Assembly (NCBI GenBank): GCA_023653785.1
Contig: JAMKCH010007137.1
Span: forward strand, 1-64,000
Length of the DNA: 64,000 nucleotides
Direction of reading: 5' to 3'
Source of the DNA: Ophioderma brevispina
Taxonomy: Eukaryota > Echinodermata > Ophiuroidea > Amphilepidida > Ophiodermatidae
The notes under the pieces were generated by a model. That model was not told where the DNA came from. It ran no database searches and was given only the letters and a program-made list of their open reading frames with translations. The position numbers and the translations under genes were made by a program. Below, piece by piece: positions 22,451 through 35,404 of this stretch; position 1 is the first letter of the stretch; each line of letters begins with the position of its first letter.

Positions 22451-23901
22451 TTCCATATAGAAACTTAGCAATAATTAAACGTATTTGTTTAAACCTTCGA
22501 CTATCAGTTATTTTGGTAACATGTCTAACCATCGGGGGGGGGGTGATGTAACTTTCATACAATTATTTTCCATATACACCCCCTTTGAACTTGTTTTTTG
22601 TGCACAATGGATATCCATTGATACAAAATATGTACCAAAATTCCCAGCATCTTGCTCTATGATTCATAATCAGGGCGCCTTGGCAAATTTGGTGAAATAC
22701 GTGTTTGTGTAGCAAGGTGTCGGAAATTGAATTTTTGGGCTCAAATAAGAACGAAAAACCTAAATGAACATAACTAATAAAATGAAGTTTTATACAACTG
22801 AACCTTTGTTTTAGAGCAAATATATGGTTTACATAGTAAGTCAAGGAGGCTTCACCATCCCTTTTCGTTGGCGCTTATCCTTCCCCGGGTAAGGTGGTGT
22901 CCGGTTTTTTTTTAAAATAAAATGTGCTCAAAGGATATTAAAATACCTAAAACATTTGCGACACAATCTCACACGTTTTTTTGCATCAGGAGAAAAGTTC
23001 GAGGAAGTGCAACATACCCCAATACTTCAAAAAATACCTTTTTAAAATAAAATTCTTAACTATGTTATTATTTCAATTTAAAAAAGTACAAAAATAGTTT
23101 TGCGACTATGCTTAAAATCTGTGGGATATGTTTGAGTTCCTTAAGTGTGCATATTTAAGCAAAAACATAACGTTTTAAAAAGGTTCTTAGCATGTACTTT
23201 ACTTTTTCCATTTTTTCACCCATACCGATGTCTTTTTTAACAATGTTGGGGTGTCTATAACGGTGAAAGAGTTATAGTTTTGGATTTACATAAGGGAAAC
23301 ATGTAAGATACTGTCAACTCAGAAGCAATCGTTAAGGGTATTTTAAAACCAAATTCATGGTACCTGTTGAGATAGGCACATTCTGCATCCTCTTCAACAA
23401 TATATCCACTAACAAATCACGTCTGTGTTATTATTTTGGCTGATCGATGTTTCCCACAGCAATGAAAAAAAAAAACACTTTTGAAATGTTCAACAATTGG
23501 ACCAAAAATTTTTCACTTTAATCATTTTTGGAAAGTTGACAATTTAATTTGGGTAAGTAGCAAATTATTCACTAATTGTGGCATTTGTGCTAAATAGAAG
23601 TTGCCCTTTTCCGTCAAAAATGTCTTTTCTGAATTCATCTTATCAGTATAAGTTGTTGATATTGACCAAAGTGAAAATTAATCTCTTGAAACCCTTTTTG
23701 TCTATGTGCATTACCTCTAATAAAATCCTAGTCTACCTCTCCTGGTTCTACCCTTCCTACCTCATGCTTTCATCCAAACTTTCAAAAAAAAGAGAAGCAT
23801 CGAACCCTCGAAGGTATTAATGGATGGAATGGCCTGTTAAAGTAAATTATGTCATGATTCTGAATATTTGGCAAATTTTGGTATGGATGGAAAACTTAAT
23901 T
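22451..23901. other. No gene seen
   Basis: AT-rich DNA with a G-run at about 22534. Frames at 22485-22844 and 23578-23820 are unsupported. Confidence 0.4.
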
Positions 23902-23949
23902 AACGTAGATTACATATAACGTAGATTACATATAACGTAGATTACATAT
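23902..23949 (+). repeat. Three exact 16-bp tandem units
   Basis: AACGTAGATTACATAT is repeated exactly three times. Exact identity suggests a recent expansion. Confidence 0.9.
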
Positions 23950-23954
23950 AGTCC

Positions 23955-24974
23955 ACATTTGTTGAGTATTTTGCCCTTTTAATTTTCCGCCCAATAGCTG
24001 ACATACTCGAAAACGATTCCGATAAATCCACATCGCAGGCAATGGTGACTTAAAGTTATTTCCATCCATAATTTACGTCGTTGTGACATATATCTCACTG
24101 TTGCCACTTTCCTATACTGCGATCAGATTGTTTTTTTATAATAATATTAAAAACACAACGAAATGAAACAATATGTCATTCTGTAACGTATTTTCAATTT
24201 TAGTATTGCTTTCATTAATCCATCAATATTCCAGTGTCACAGCAATAACATTTGGTCAACTACTGTGTTTTGGTCATCACTTACGTCACGAGTAGAGCAA
24301 AAGTGGGCGCTTTTTGATAAATGAAGCCGTGGCGAAAATCCCGCCCCGTTTTCTTCGTATGTCAAAAAAGCAAAATTAAAATGCCTCTATTTTGTTAATT
24401 TTACACAGCAATTGTATTATTTTTTCGGGATTTGTGATTATGTACCATAGATTTTATGAATGTAAGCCAACTGAACTTGACAAAACTTGACATATTTCCC
24501 TTTAAATCACCAAATCAACCTATAAAGTTTAATGGTATCAGTTTGTTCAAAGCAGATCAACGGCACAAATTTTGCATGGACTACACTGCATACTAAACGT
24601 GCTTACTAGTATGAAAAATCTTTGCCTGGATCTTATAGACAGTAAAGAAAACTTTCATATTCCGAGCTGTTTCAAAACATAATTTCAGTAAGTGTCCTTT
24701 ACTTTTGGGCAATGAAGCCATTGACTACCAAGAAAAGCCTGTAAAATGAAAACAAACAGGATTTTTTTTTTCTGAAGGTTCATTTTTATGTTAGATTCTT
24801 ATATGTTCTCTTTGTATTTTGAAAATGGTCAAGAAGTGTTGAATCCACAAAATCTTACATAGAATTTTTCATCAGGTGGAGTCCGTGTCTTACATAAATC
24901 AACTTAATAATCTGTTCCTTTGATAACCTAAGCATGGACACAGAAACAAATTTTCAACATAACTAATTTCAAGA
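23955..24974. other. No gene seen
   Basis: AT-rich DNA with no supported gene or repeat. Confidence 0.45.
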
Positions 24975-25160
24975 AAGTCAAAATGGCGCCTATTGATTTA
25001 TTCAAATAAGGCCTAAACCACTCTGCTTCACTTGTTATTGTGTTCTTATGAGTTCGTAGACCCCAAAACAGGGTAGAGACACAACATTACATCCTACGAC
25101 CCTCGGATCAGAGTTATGGCAAAGTCCTTTGCAAATGGCGCCATTTTGAAGTTAATGCAT
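24975..25160. repeat. Inverted GGCGCC/CCATTTTG motif pair
   Basis: TCAAAATGGCGCC near 24978 and GGCGCCATTTTGA near 25137 are inverted copies 160 bases apart, resembling the edges of the other CCATTTTG-bearing repeats in the window. Confidence 0.4.
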
Positions 25161-26002
25161 TAAAGACCTATTTTCTGCAACCCGGATTTCTCGGACTTTT
25201 AGTCTGTCATTGTGGATACTTTCAAAGAAATGCATTGGGAATACAACCTTTGATACATTATCTAGGTTACAACAAAAATTTCATTATCTTTCCCCTGGCC
25301 TATTTCGTCTATCCATTAGTTCGCTGGCTTTTCTGACGATCACTCTCTGCGCTGTAAGCCTTCTTCCTAGAACGTAGCGAATATGTTGACGAAAACAACC
25401 TGTATGAAGTGCACCATCAATGATTGCAGTATTAAGAATAAGATACCTTTACGGAGTTCTCATGTTTTTGCTTTGAATTTTGACACATCATCTCTCTTTA
25501 ATTTCAATGACAAGTTATTAAAATAATGAAATGTTGATAATATAGAATTTCAGGGGTATTTTACGCAATTTAAAGTAAAACATTGCAAAATTAAAGTAAA
25601 ACCAAAACAGCTGGGAAACTAAAAAGTTTGTATTTCCCAACATTATAAAAGCGAGTTTTAAAAGCGAGAATGGGGTGTTAAATTGGTTAACTTTAAAAAC
25701 AACGTGGTTAAGTAACAGCTAATGGAATAGATTCAACACCAAATGTGTCAAATATTTTTTGCCTTCCTAGGGTTTATGTTAGGCAACACCTTCAAGTGTT
25801 ATCCTAACACCCAATTTTTAGTAAAGTATGCCTTTTCATATTTGCTACTTCTCCCCGTAGAGATTATGCTTGTTAATAATTATTCACTGTAAGTTTCTTT
25901 TTATATGGATTTGCAATTCATCTCAAACTTTAGAATTGAACAGTTCAGGTGACTATCTTTAATTTTAGTTGACTATTTGAAATCAATACAACAAAAAAAA
26001 TC
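25161..26002. other. No gene seen
   Basis: AT-rich DNA with no supported feature. Confidence 0.45.
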
Positions 26003-26004
26003 TA

Positions 26005-26698
26005 CAGGGTGAGTCAAAAAAAAATTGACCCTGATTGCGTCCGCCATTTTGAATTTTTAAATAATATACATCCAACATATCCGGTATCATCGGAAAGCCT
26101 ATCTTTAATTTGCTGCAAAGATAATTCCAATCCGATAAGTATAGGCCGAACTACAGTCTTTTGAATCAAGCAGTCAGCTTTTACCCCATCCACGGATTCC
26201 CATTTGAATGCACGGAGGCCAACTAAGCAAATGCGAATCCGTGGACAGAGCGGAAAAGAGACTACTTGATTCAAACGACTGTAGCTCAGTCTATACCAAA
26301 CCGATATGAATGATCTTTGCAGCAAATTAAAGATAATGAACTAGGCTTTCAGGTGATACCACATGTGTTAGATATATCGTCCCCTTAGAGCCAGAACTGT
26401 CTATGTCCATTTTGGAATTTTTTGACCTTCCATTGGATCAACAAGTGTGAGGCCAATAGATCAACTTTGAAAAAGCATATGTAGCCTAAACCGGGAAGAT
26501 TACTACATATTCCAGATGTTCAAGTACTTTTTATACTTGATTTTCTTATTTTTGTTAGCAATAATCAAACTTTAAACTTGTCTATCTCAAAATTCCATTT
26601 TTGGACATAGACAGTTCTGGTTCTAAGGGGACGATATGTTACTTAAAAATTCAAAATGGCGGACACAATCAGGGTCAAGTTTTTTTTTACTCACCCTG
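26005..26698. mobile_element. TA-flanked fold-back element with nested palindromes
   Basis: The ends are CAGGGTGAGTCAAAA and the inverted TTTACTCACCCTG, with TA at 26003-26004 and 26699-26700. The terminal repeats run about 60 bases and include CCGCCATTTTGAATTTTTAA. Inside are two further inverted repeats. One spans about 26050-26380 around the CCACGGATTC/GAATCCGTGG centre. The other has arms CGTCCCCTTAGAGCCAGAAC (about 26379) and GTTCTGGTTCTAAGGGGACG (ending about 26635). The 103-codon minus frame here is repeat sequence. It is a non-autonomous Tc1/mariner-type element. Confidence 0.85.
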
Positions 26699-26700
26699 TA

Positions 26701-28034
26701 TTTGAAATCTCTGAGTTTGCTTTTAACTCGGTCAGCCGTTTGGATAGAAGAAACCAATATGTGTATTCAATTGGCCCATATAGGCTATCGTACATGATAC
26801 AATGTTGGCCTTTTAATTAAATATTCGTGCTCCAGACCTGGGGATTACTTATTTCCTTCACTAAAATTAAAACAATATTATTTTAACAATTAACAGCTGT
26901 GTCCCTTCATGAAAGGAGTGCACATTATTTTGAAAAATAAATAAAATGTCACCAATTTATTTCTAGAATATCATTGACCAAGGGATATACATAACATCAA
27001 CATGCTCAAGTGAACAATGGGGCGAATGATACTCAATAATCGGCCCGAAACACACTTTACATTCTTTTACATCTGGGCCATTGTTATTGTGCATGCAGTT
27101 GAACAGATTTCGAATATTATGTCTTTGCTGCATTGGCGTGAGTTCTTTCCTCGTTCGCGATAAAAGAAAAATAGAGAGATTCTACTGTGTGTTCCATTAA
27201 CTTTGACCATATAATTAATAATTTTTTTCGAAAAGAAAATGTAAAGGGACAAAGGGACAAAAATTCATGAAAGAAAAGCCCATGGCAAGGGCTGACCTAA
27301 TTTGTGCATAACCTAAATCCACAAGTTATTGTCTTTAAAACCCCATTTCTATTCAATTTACCAAGAAAGCCAATGGTATTCAGCGACCTACAGTTTTAAA
27401 TATCATGAGCGAGGTAAGTATGTTGCCCTTTATATTATGAACAGATACTAGAGCTCAATACGGGGAGATAATAACACATGAGATAGCTTGAAATCTTTTC
27501 AGCAGTGTGGGCAGTAACAATGGACCTGATACCCCGATGAGAAAACGATCCGAATATCGTTGAATATCATTAGCTCTATTATTTGCTTCAGTTTACGTGT
27601 ACATATTGGTCACTGACTTTCTGGAAGTAAATTAAGTTGACGTTTTATTCCTTTTTCCAAATAATGTGCACTCTTTTCATTATCTTTCATTGATACCAAA
27701 ATAAGTACCAACATACCACGTATTCTTTGTTTTACTTGCACCAAAATGTTCAACAGGCCATAGCTCCACAGTGTGTCATAGTTTTCAATATACCACGAGT
27801 TACGTCATTGTCCAAGTTGTCCAAGCGTGGTGTCATAGCGTATTTAAATCCTTAAATTACAATTTTTAGATTATTTTTAAGTGTTAAAGATTTTGGTAAT
27901 ATTGTTGTAAATGTCTTTGTGAATTTCCATGCAAATAGTCATGTTCTTATTGAGTTATGATGTAAGTGATAGCAGTAGATGATTCTTTCTGTCGGTTTTC
28001 TTAAAAAACCTCAATGATGTAAAATACTGCAGTT
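26701..28034. other. No gene seen
   Basis: AT-rich DNA. A short frame at 27067-27252 is unsupported. Confidence 0.45.
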
Positions 28035-28385
28035 AAAGGGGGGATGACCCGATTTAAGTCTATAAATTTTCCATCTTGATAGAATGGCCTTCACCCCAAA
28101 ACCCCATCTGTAAAGTTTCGCACCGATATTTCAACCCGTTTTGAGTTGAGCGCTAAAAACGTGATTTTTTTATACTTTGTAAAAGTAATATTGGTCGACC
28201 AAAATGGGGCATATTTTCTCTCATAACATCCAAACCAAACATTCTTTAGCCATAAGATTTCACAGGGTAAATGAGAGAAATAATAACTTTCTCCGATACC
28301 AAAATTTTGACCACTTCCAGTAAAATCTGGGATCCCTGGAAACGAGGCTATAAGCGATCGGACACGGACCTTTAACTGATATTCA
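28035..28385 (+). repeat. Dispersed repeat family R1, copy 3
   Basis: Shares TTTCCATCTTGATAGAATGG, ACATCCAAACCAAAC, AGATTTCACAGGGTAAATGA and AGTAAAATCTGGGATCCC with the copy at 22115-22450. The 100-codon minus frame overlapping it is repeat sequence. Confidence 0.65.
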
Positions 28386-30249
28386 GTGACCATACCCTAA
28401 ATCCACCCATTTTTCTTTCTTTCTCTACGATTAAAAAAATTGAACTTCTCATAAGTTTTGTGAATTTTGGTACCGCTATCTAAAGAAATAAGAAAGTGAT
28501 AGCAAAAACATTGAAATAGATGATTCTTGCAGCATTTTGCTCAAACAATCTTGTAAATAATCATTGTTGGAAATGATTTTTGGGAAAACTCTCCCTCACA
28601 CAATGTTGATTGAGGTATCGTCATCAGCTGTAGTCTTGTCAATCTCTCGAACATTGGTTGATAGAGGTTGAGGAATGATAGCTTGGAATGGGAAGGTTGG
28701 GCTTTCAATTCAGGGATAATAGGGGCATAGGTTCTTAACTCTGCCCGGGTAAGCATACCTTGTACGACGTCACTCACAATAACGTCATAATTCCTGCGAG
28801 GTAGCAGAACTGTCACTTTCCTTAAACACACCCTGTGAAAAAAGGGGAAATCCAATATTGCACAAACAGTTAAGAATATCGACAGATTTTCAGTTTTTAA
28901 GACAAAAGACCGAAACCAATCAATTTATCAGTCTATTAATCGTACTAATACTACTCGCCAACTATAACAGGTAAGTTACAGGTGTGGTAAATCGGAGAGC
29001 GGAGCTGGAGAGTAACTTCCGAGTATACAAACTCCCTTGTAAGGAAAGGAATTAAAGATAGTTGAGCAATTTAAAATATTGACCCTGTGTAAACTTAAAT
29101 TGGCCCCTCCTGGATCTTAGGATAACAGAAAAAATATTTTACAATTAGTGTGGCCCAGTAAAATACATTTTGGTTATTGCCAAAAATAACTTCTCACAAT
29201 AAGTGCTCACGAAGGCCCACTAAGACCAAAAGCTTACTATCCATCCATCGACGATGACGGCGTACCCTAACACCAGTGAAGGTGTTACCTTTATTTTTTA
29301 TTCGCTAAACTGAGGGAAACGTGTGGCTAACTACCTAGAAGTTTTTGGCGATAGCGTTTAGCTTTTTAGGAGGGAAGATCCATAGGGCTGATAACCAACC
29401 CTCTTATAAGAAAAGTACTTACTTTGACAACATATGTCTAGAACTGGATAGAACTGGATTTCTTATATAGACGGTTCTGCATTATCCTTTAAGGTAGAAT
29501 TGATATTTACCACAGACGGATTTATCCATACACATAGATCTTTACGAATATGTGAAAAATAATCTATTGGCATTATACAACGATTGAAAAGGCCCAAAAT
29601 AAAATTTGTTTACAATAATTTGCTTAGAAGTATTTCAAAGCTTTTGAAGGCCGTGAGATATAGCTTACCATGCAAAAATAATATTAACCGATCTTACCTA
29701 GTATCTTTATTGTTATTGGTGGAAAATAGTTTATTAAAACTGTGTATTAGTGTATGGAAGTCCATAACAGGATTGATGTGAGTGGATATAGTTTACTTAA
29801 AGCAAGTTCATTGGATTTGTACTGAGTGGTTTCACAGATGTGCCTAAAAAACGGAAGGCCTGATTTTTACACTGATGTAATGCTGATCTTCTAAGATATC
29901 CCCACCTGAAATAGTTTAGCTTAATTTTGTTTTTCTTTGGAACAAATATTTGGACATTTCTAATTTAATATTTACTCCAATACTGTGTTTTATATTGAAA
30001 CAAAAGTAATTTAAAATTCCCTTTTGATAGTCGCTTGAATTATTGACCAGTTGAGAACGAAATTTTCATATAAAATTACATTAAAGTTAAGGTGAGTGAT
30101 ATAGACTACAAAGTCGGCTTTTCCGACATAAGCCCCATATTCGACACAAATTTATGTTGGCCCTTAGTCTAATTTCAAATAGTCACGTTCCAGAATGATG
30201 AAACAGCTGAGCAAACTCTGACAGGAAAAAATGGCACTTTTTCTGGGCG
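28386..30249. other. No gene seen
   Basis: AT-rich DNA. The 104-codon minus frame at 28541-28855 has no recognised domain or splice context. Confidence 0.4.
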
Positions 30250-30394
30250 TTTCCGTAACCTGACCCATCTGACACACTTTTTCTGACACACTTGTGAATT
30301 CGGAAACCTTAACCTGTGCTTTATTCCGTGAAGAGTTTCCGAATTAACTAGTGTGTGAGAAAAAAAGTGTGTCAGATGGGTCAGGTTACGGAAA
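30250..30394. mobile_element. Small fold-back element (~58-bp arms)
   Basis: The arm TTTCCGTAACCTGACCCATC continuing to about 30306 is matched by its inverted counterpart at 30336-30394, ending GATGGGTCAGGTTACGGAAA. The loop is about 30 bases. The arms are near-identical, differing mainly in a T-run. No target duplication is obvious. A cruciform-capable MITE is the likely nature. Confidence 0.75.
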
Positions 30395-31600
30395 TTCCCC
30401 TTTTTCTGGCCTGGAACATACCTATTTTTCGAGGTTATCATTCACGTGTTTGAATTTGATTTTTCCACCATGTCTGCTGTATCATGTTACGTTCAAAGTT
30501 AATTATATCAATGCCGATGTTGATGGGCCACCTTGGACTTGAGTCCATAGTTCTCGGTACATGTTTCATTAAATTCAATACTGGTACTACTCACATTCTG
30601 AATTTCCGGATTCAGAATAAAATCGACATGGCACATCATGCTCTAAATAAGGCATTCTGTATTTTGCCCGAGTATAACTATGGTGAATATATTCCAATGT
30701 TTTCATTTTAAAAGCGGTCCTACCGAAAAATATTAATGATACTCGATAGTGTGTAGACACACATATTTTCCTAAAAATCAATCACACACGTTATTTTATT
30801 ATTAACATGGATGGTATGGCCAATAACTCATATTCCATACATACAAAATACCTTTGTTGTTTCCTTTGGTGCACCGAAGGGTAGTAGTCTTAATATATCT
30901 AGAGGAGTTCACATGCAATTTATAAAAAAATGTGATCCGAAGTATTCCTAAGGGGTCATAGCATTCACGGCGAGTGTAACCTTCAACAATTTATCATGAA
31001 TAAAAAAATTAAAAGCACTGAAAGTGGATAAAAACCACCATGTAAATTTATATAGATTATTTGTGGTTTGCAAAAAAAATATGACGTCATTTAAAATTGC
31101 AACGGGAGGTAGTTATTTTTAACGCTCAGATATTACAGTTAGACTGTACAAGCGTATCCATTGTAAGACTTTGCCAATTCCTTGCCATTAGAATGTCCCC
31201 AGAGCTTTTGACCATACTTCGAAGAGATGGGAAGATTAAAACCTAGGGCTCACTTCCTTGGGAAGAAAAACAAGTTATACTGACCGGCAGGGGATTTGGT
31301 ACTGTAATTTAAGACAACCTTGTACTTACCTTTCGTTTGAATTTTACTTTTTCTAGTTTTTTCTATGTTGAATCCAGAAATGATTCTTTAATAAGCCATA
31401 TATTCTTTGCGTTTATAAGACCTCTTCATAAAATTAAAAGTGGTCATCTGGTTATACATAAAACACCTAAGGAAAATTGAGATTGGAGATCTACTTATAT
31501 CTGTCTGTCTCTCCGCGTATGCATTTCGTTTGTCTGTGACATATGGAGCTGATTATTTGGCATGAAGGTAGAGAGGGTAAATCTGCCGTTTGTTATCAGG
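30395..31600. other. No gene seen
   Basis: AT-rich DNA with short unsupported frames. Confidence 0.45.
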
Positions 31601-31619
31601 GTTTCATAGTGACACTACA

Positions 31620-31632
31620 AGGTCAAAGGTCA
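31620..31632 (+). promoter_or_regulatory. DR1-type nuclear-receptor half-site pair
   Basis: AGGTCA-A-AGGTCA is the consensus direct repeat with one-base spacing recognised by RXR heterodimers, HNF4 and COUP-TF. More AGGTCA-like sites follow at about 31731 and 31756. The surrounding sequence looks repetitive, so this may be a feature of a transposon end rather than a host control site. Confidence 0.3.
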
Positions 31633-31812
31633 CCTAGGGTCATTTGGCGTAGACATGCCCTATGATAAAAACCGAAAGCACAAAAACATTTGGTCAAAAG
31701 GACACTGACTCGAGCACAGAACAAATTTGAGGTCAAAGGCTAACACACATCGGTCAAGGTCACAGCCGGGGGATTACACAGTTTGTAAACATGTTTTATT
31801 TTTTCGAGAACA

Positions 31813-32045
31813 CGGTCGCACAGTAGTTAGATCTTGTTACTGCATGATCGGAAGGTTTGCGTTCGAGAACCTCTCACCCAACATGTTTTTGTCCCTGTGA
31901 GGGGCAGGGGAATCACAAGTTGACGGAGAGGACTTGCCAACTCAATAATTTTCGTCTGGATAAAATGAATGCTTCTGATAGTGCTCAATGGCAACGTAAA
32001 ATTTCGAAATGTTCTGGCCCTCAACGGTAGAACGCACGTCAAATC
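31813..32045 (+). mobile_element. tRNA-headed SINE-like repeat
   Basis: CGGTCGCACAGTAGTTAGAT resembles a Pol III A box in a tRNA D-arm, and GCGTTCGAGAACC about 30 bases on resembles the B box (GGTTCGANNCC). It continues into unique-looking body sequence (GACGGAGAGGACTTGCCAAC) without a proper acceptor stem. This fits an old tRNA-derived SINE. Confidence 0.45.
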
Positions 32046-32159
32046 ACCAACAACATTTGTTTTGTTTATTACAGTGTCATTTGTTTTCTTGCCTAAACAA
32101 AATTGTGTTAGTTAATTGTATGAAGTGAAAATCCGGTGTGCGAAAATCTAGGGGGAGGG

Positions 32160-35100
32160 GGGGGGGGAGGGACATCCCGACAGAAAAGGCAACTGCTGCC
32201 TTGCAGAGTGTCACCGCGAAAACAAAGGCTAAGTGGACCTTCCCCCAACAGAAAAGGGTGCTGGGACCTGGCGAATCCCAGCTACGTTTGAGCTAATTAA
32301 CAAGATGACTATTCACAAGCGGTAGCATCCAGGGGTAAGCCGCCTGATTTAAAGTCTTTTGCCTTCTGAGGATCAACATTGGCCTACACCAATACGCATG
32401 ATGGTTGGTCCTAAAGCCTACTGGAAGGCGGTCCACCCTGATATGGACAAAAATGCATGGACAACTTTGTTAAGACGGCAAAATGCTTTCATCATTAGCA
32501 CATTTACTGTCCAGACACTGTCAACAACAGCCAAGATAGAATAACTCGTACATGAAGCACAACTGTATGATATCGATGTCATCTGCATACAAGAACACCG
32601 CATTGTGGCACAGTGAACCTCTACTACAGGAGAATATCCATTGATATGCACTTATTACAGCCTCTGCCTTGGCAGAAGCAAGAGAAATGGGCAGCTACAG
32701 GAGGTGTGGGATTCTTTTATCAGCAAAGGCCTCAAGTCATGTGTCCAACCTTTGTCACTTTAATGAGCACATCTTGAAGCTTATACTTACGGGCAATCCT
32801 GAAACAAAAGTCATTTGCTACTACAGACCCCACGACTCGCAGAAGAAACTGTCTCTCACGTTTACCATAAACTTTCGCACTGGCACCAGTACAGTTCCAG
32901 CCGATAATCTTCTGTGAGCATCCCTGGAGATTACAACGCTAAGCTTGGCTTGCTACGACGGCCTGTTCACTTGGCAACAACGAGGTCTAACAGCAATAGG
33001 AATGTACCCGAATGTATTCATGGAACAATTTACCCTTGTTGGGCCGACTACGCCGCAATTCTCAAAATCAGCAGGTAGACGTGGACATCACCGCCGCCAC
33101 ATGGAGAACATTGTCGAACTGGACTATATTCTGGTCAGAAAGAAGTGGAATAACATCATTAAGCACTCAAGAGCCTACAACACTTTTAAGCTGTTAGATC
33201 TGATCACAGAATTGTCTCTTGGCAGGAGCCAGATAAGTTATCTTCAGAGTAAACCACCTCCGCGATATCCCATGAAAACAATTGACTGGAGGAAGGTAGT
33301 GGGGATACAAAGTCTTTGTGCTGCAGTATCTGTACAGTCAAACAGGTTCAACACTCTTTTGATGACTTGAAGACAAGAACTCTTCAGCGCAGTCTCTATG
33401 ATGTCCTCACTTCACCCTACAAAAAGAAAATGGCATTGGAGATGCTAACCTAGAAGAAAGAAGAAGATACGGCCTTTGCCCAACGAACACAGTCACAAGC
33501 CAGAGAAAACTAGAAGTCTGTATCAAGAATGCAGCACCGTACTAAATCCACCAAAGCTCCAAGCGGGAAGAACATTGATGCTGTCTAAGTAGCTGCATCT
33601 TGATGATGCTTACCATGTGGTGCTTGAGGAGCATGTTAAGTCCCAGGCTGAATGCACTTGACGCCCTACATATTGAAAACAAACATTCTGCTGCCTGGGG
33701 GGCCTTGAGGGAGCTGACTGATAACAAGGCTACCCCCACCTGTAAGTATCAAAGGTGAAACAACTGAAGAGGACCTTGACACGTTGTTTCCCCCTTTAGT
33801 TCGCTACTTGGCAAGCAAGTTCAGAATAACAACTAACCATTGATGAAACCTTTCTTCAATACAAGATAGTGGCAGACCCACCTTCCCTCCAGACTGGACC
33901 TTTCACTATAGAGGAGCTCAGATCTGTCTGAAGAAACAGAAGAAGCACCAAGACACCTGTCCGCGCAACATTCCTTGTCAGTAGTATGGAAGAATCCACT
34001 ATTCCATGATCAACTGTTAGAATTTTGTACAACACCTAAATGGGAAACAAACGCAGCTTCCTTTTCCAACATCATTCACATTCCTCTACCAAAGAAATGC
34101 GACCTCTCAACTACCACCAAACACAGAGGAATCACATTTTCACCACTGGCCTCTAACATCTACAACTCCATGCTGCTCACCAGAATCACTCCTCACATAG
34201 ATTACATTCTCAGACCGCAACCAGATGGTTTTCGCAAGGCAGATGCAACCCTACCTCAGATACTTGGCCCCGCAGAAGGATCATAAAGAGTTGATAATTT
34301 CCAAGGGAAAGCTTTAATTGTGGTTTGTAGATTTTTCCCAGGCTTTTCACAGTGTAAACAGGATGTAATGCTGGCATAATCTCGCCAACTACGGTGTCCT
34401 AGTTGAGCGTTAAGGCAATTGCCATCATGTCTGATAACCCATATAGCTTTGTTCATACCATGGATTGGGTCCCACAAAGGATCCTAACACTAGCTGGAAT
34501 CCTCCAAGGATCTACTCTTGCTCCCTATCTATTTGTAGTAGTGGTTGATTACATCCTCAGACAGAGTCTTGACATTATGAACGGCCAAGGGACTCACAAT
34601 CAAACCCAAGCGTTCTCGACGTCACCAAAGATCAGTATCTCTCACATGATCCTTGACTACGCAGATGATCTAGCTCTAACAGCGGATCTATATGTGGTGC
34701 ACAAGATTACTAACATCACTTGAGACTGCTGCAGATCAAAGTCGGCCTACATCTAGGTGCCAAGAATCCTGAATTGACTGTCAATGAGGAAGATGATCAT
34801 CAACCTATCTGCCATCAGATGGTATCCAATTCAAGAGGTGCAAGGACTTCAAGTATCTAGGGTCCTATGTTGCCGACAGCAAAAAGACTTCCTGTCACGG
34901 CAAAGGACAAGCTTGGAATGGCCTGCAAAAAAACTACACCACTTTAAGTGGCAATCTGGTATCTCCACATTCAACCAAGCTGAAATTCTTTAGAGCCTGT
35001 GTAGAAGGTATCTTGTTAATATGGATCTGAGACCCGGACCATGAAAGAGCTACAGGATAGACCGGATGGCACCTACACCAGAGTACAAAACATATCCTGG

Positions 35101-35404
35101 CGTGAGTACAAGATCAAAGCACAGATACATGGAGGTATCCCTCCAATCTCATCTTCTGTTGCCCAACGCCGTGCACGATTTGCCGGTCACTGTCATCGTG
35201 CGATTGACCAAGTAGTCTCAGACGTCACATGTTGGAAGTTACCATGCCAAAACAGGGTCGTCGCCCCCTTTAACTACATTGATGTGATTGCTCGAGACAT
35301 CCAGCAGGATTCATCTGACATCCCCAACTTAATGACAAACAGGGACATTTGGCGCTACATGGTGAACAGCATCTCGGCTGCGGCCGTTAGTTAGATAGAT
35401 AGAA
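32160..35404 (+). mobile_element. Non-LTR retrotransposon (LINE), near full length, broken
   Basis: Order of parts, all plus strand and in several frames. The AP-endonuclease start is at about 32490-32620 (FIISTFTVQTLSTTAKIE, then YDIDVICIQEHRI). The endonuclease middle and end lie at 32945-33300 (LDYILVRKKWNNIIKHSRAY, with the expected SDHR site replaced). The linker is at 33300-33970. Reverse transcriptase follows at 33975-34290 (HIPLPKKCDL, HRGITFSPLASNIYN, LRPQPDGFRKADATLPQIL) and 34430-34720 (GILQGSTLAPYLFVVVVDY, then LDYADDLAL with the YADD catalytic motif). The C-terminal domain is at 35041-35394 (YTRVQNISWREYK, AQRRARFAGHCHRA, DIPNLMTNRDIWRYMV). It ends in GTTAGTTAGATAGATAG. Stops and shifts prevent full translation. 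Fragments of the family lie at 6100-6533 and 16685-16985. The clade was not assigned. Confidence 0.9.
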
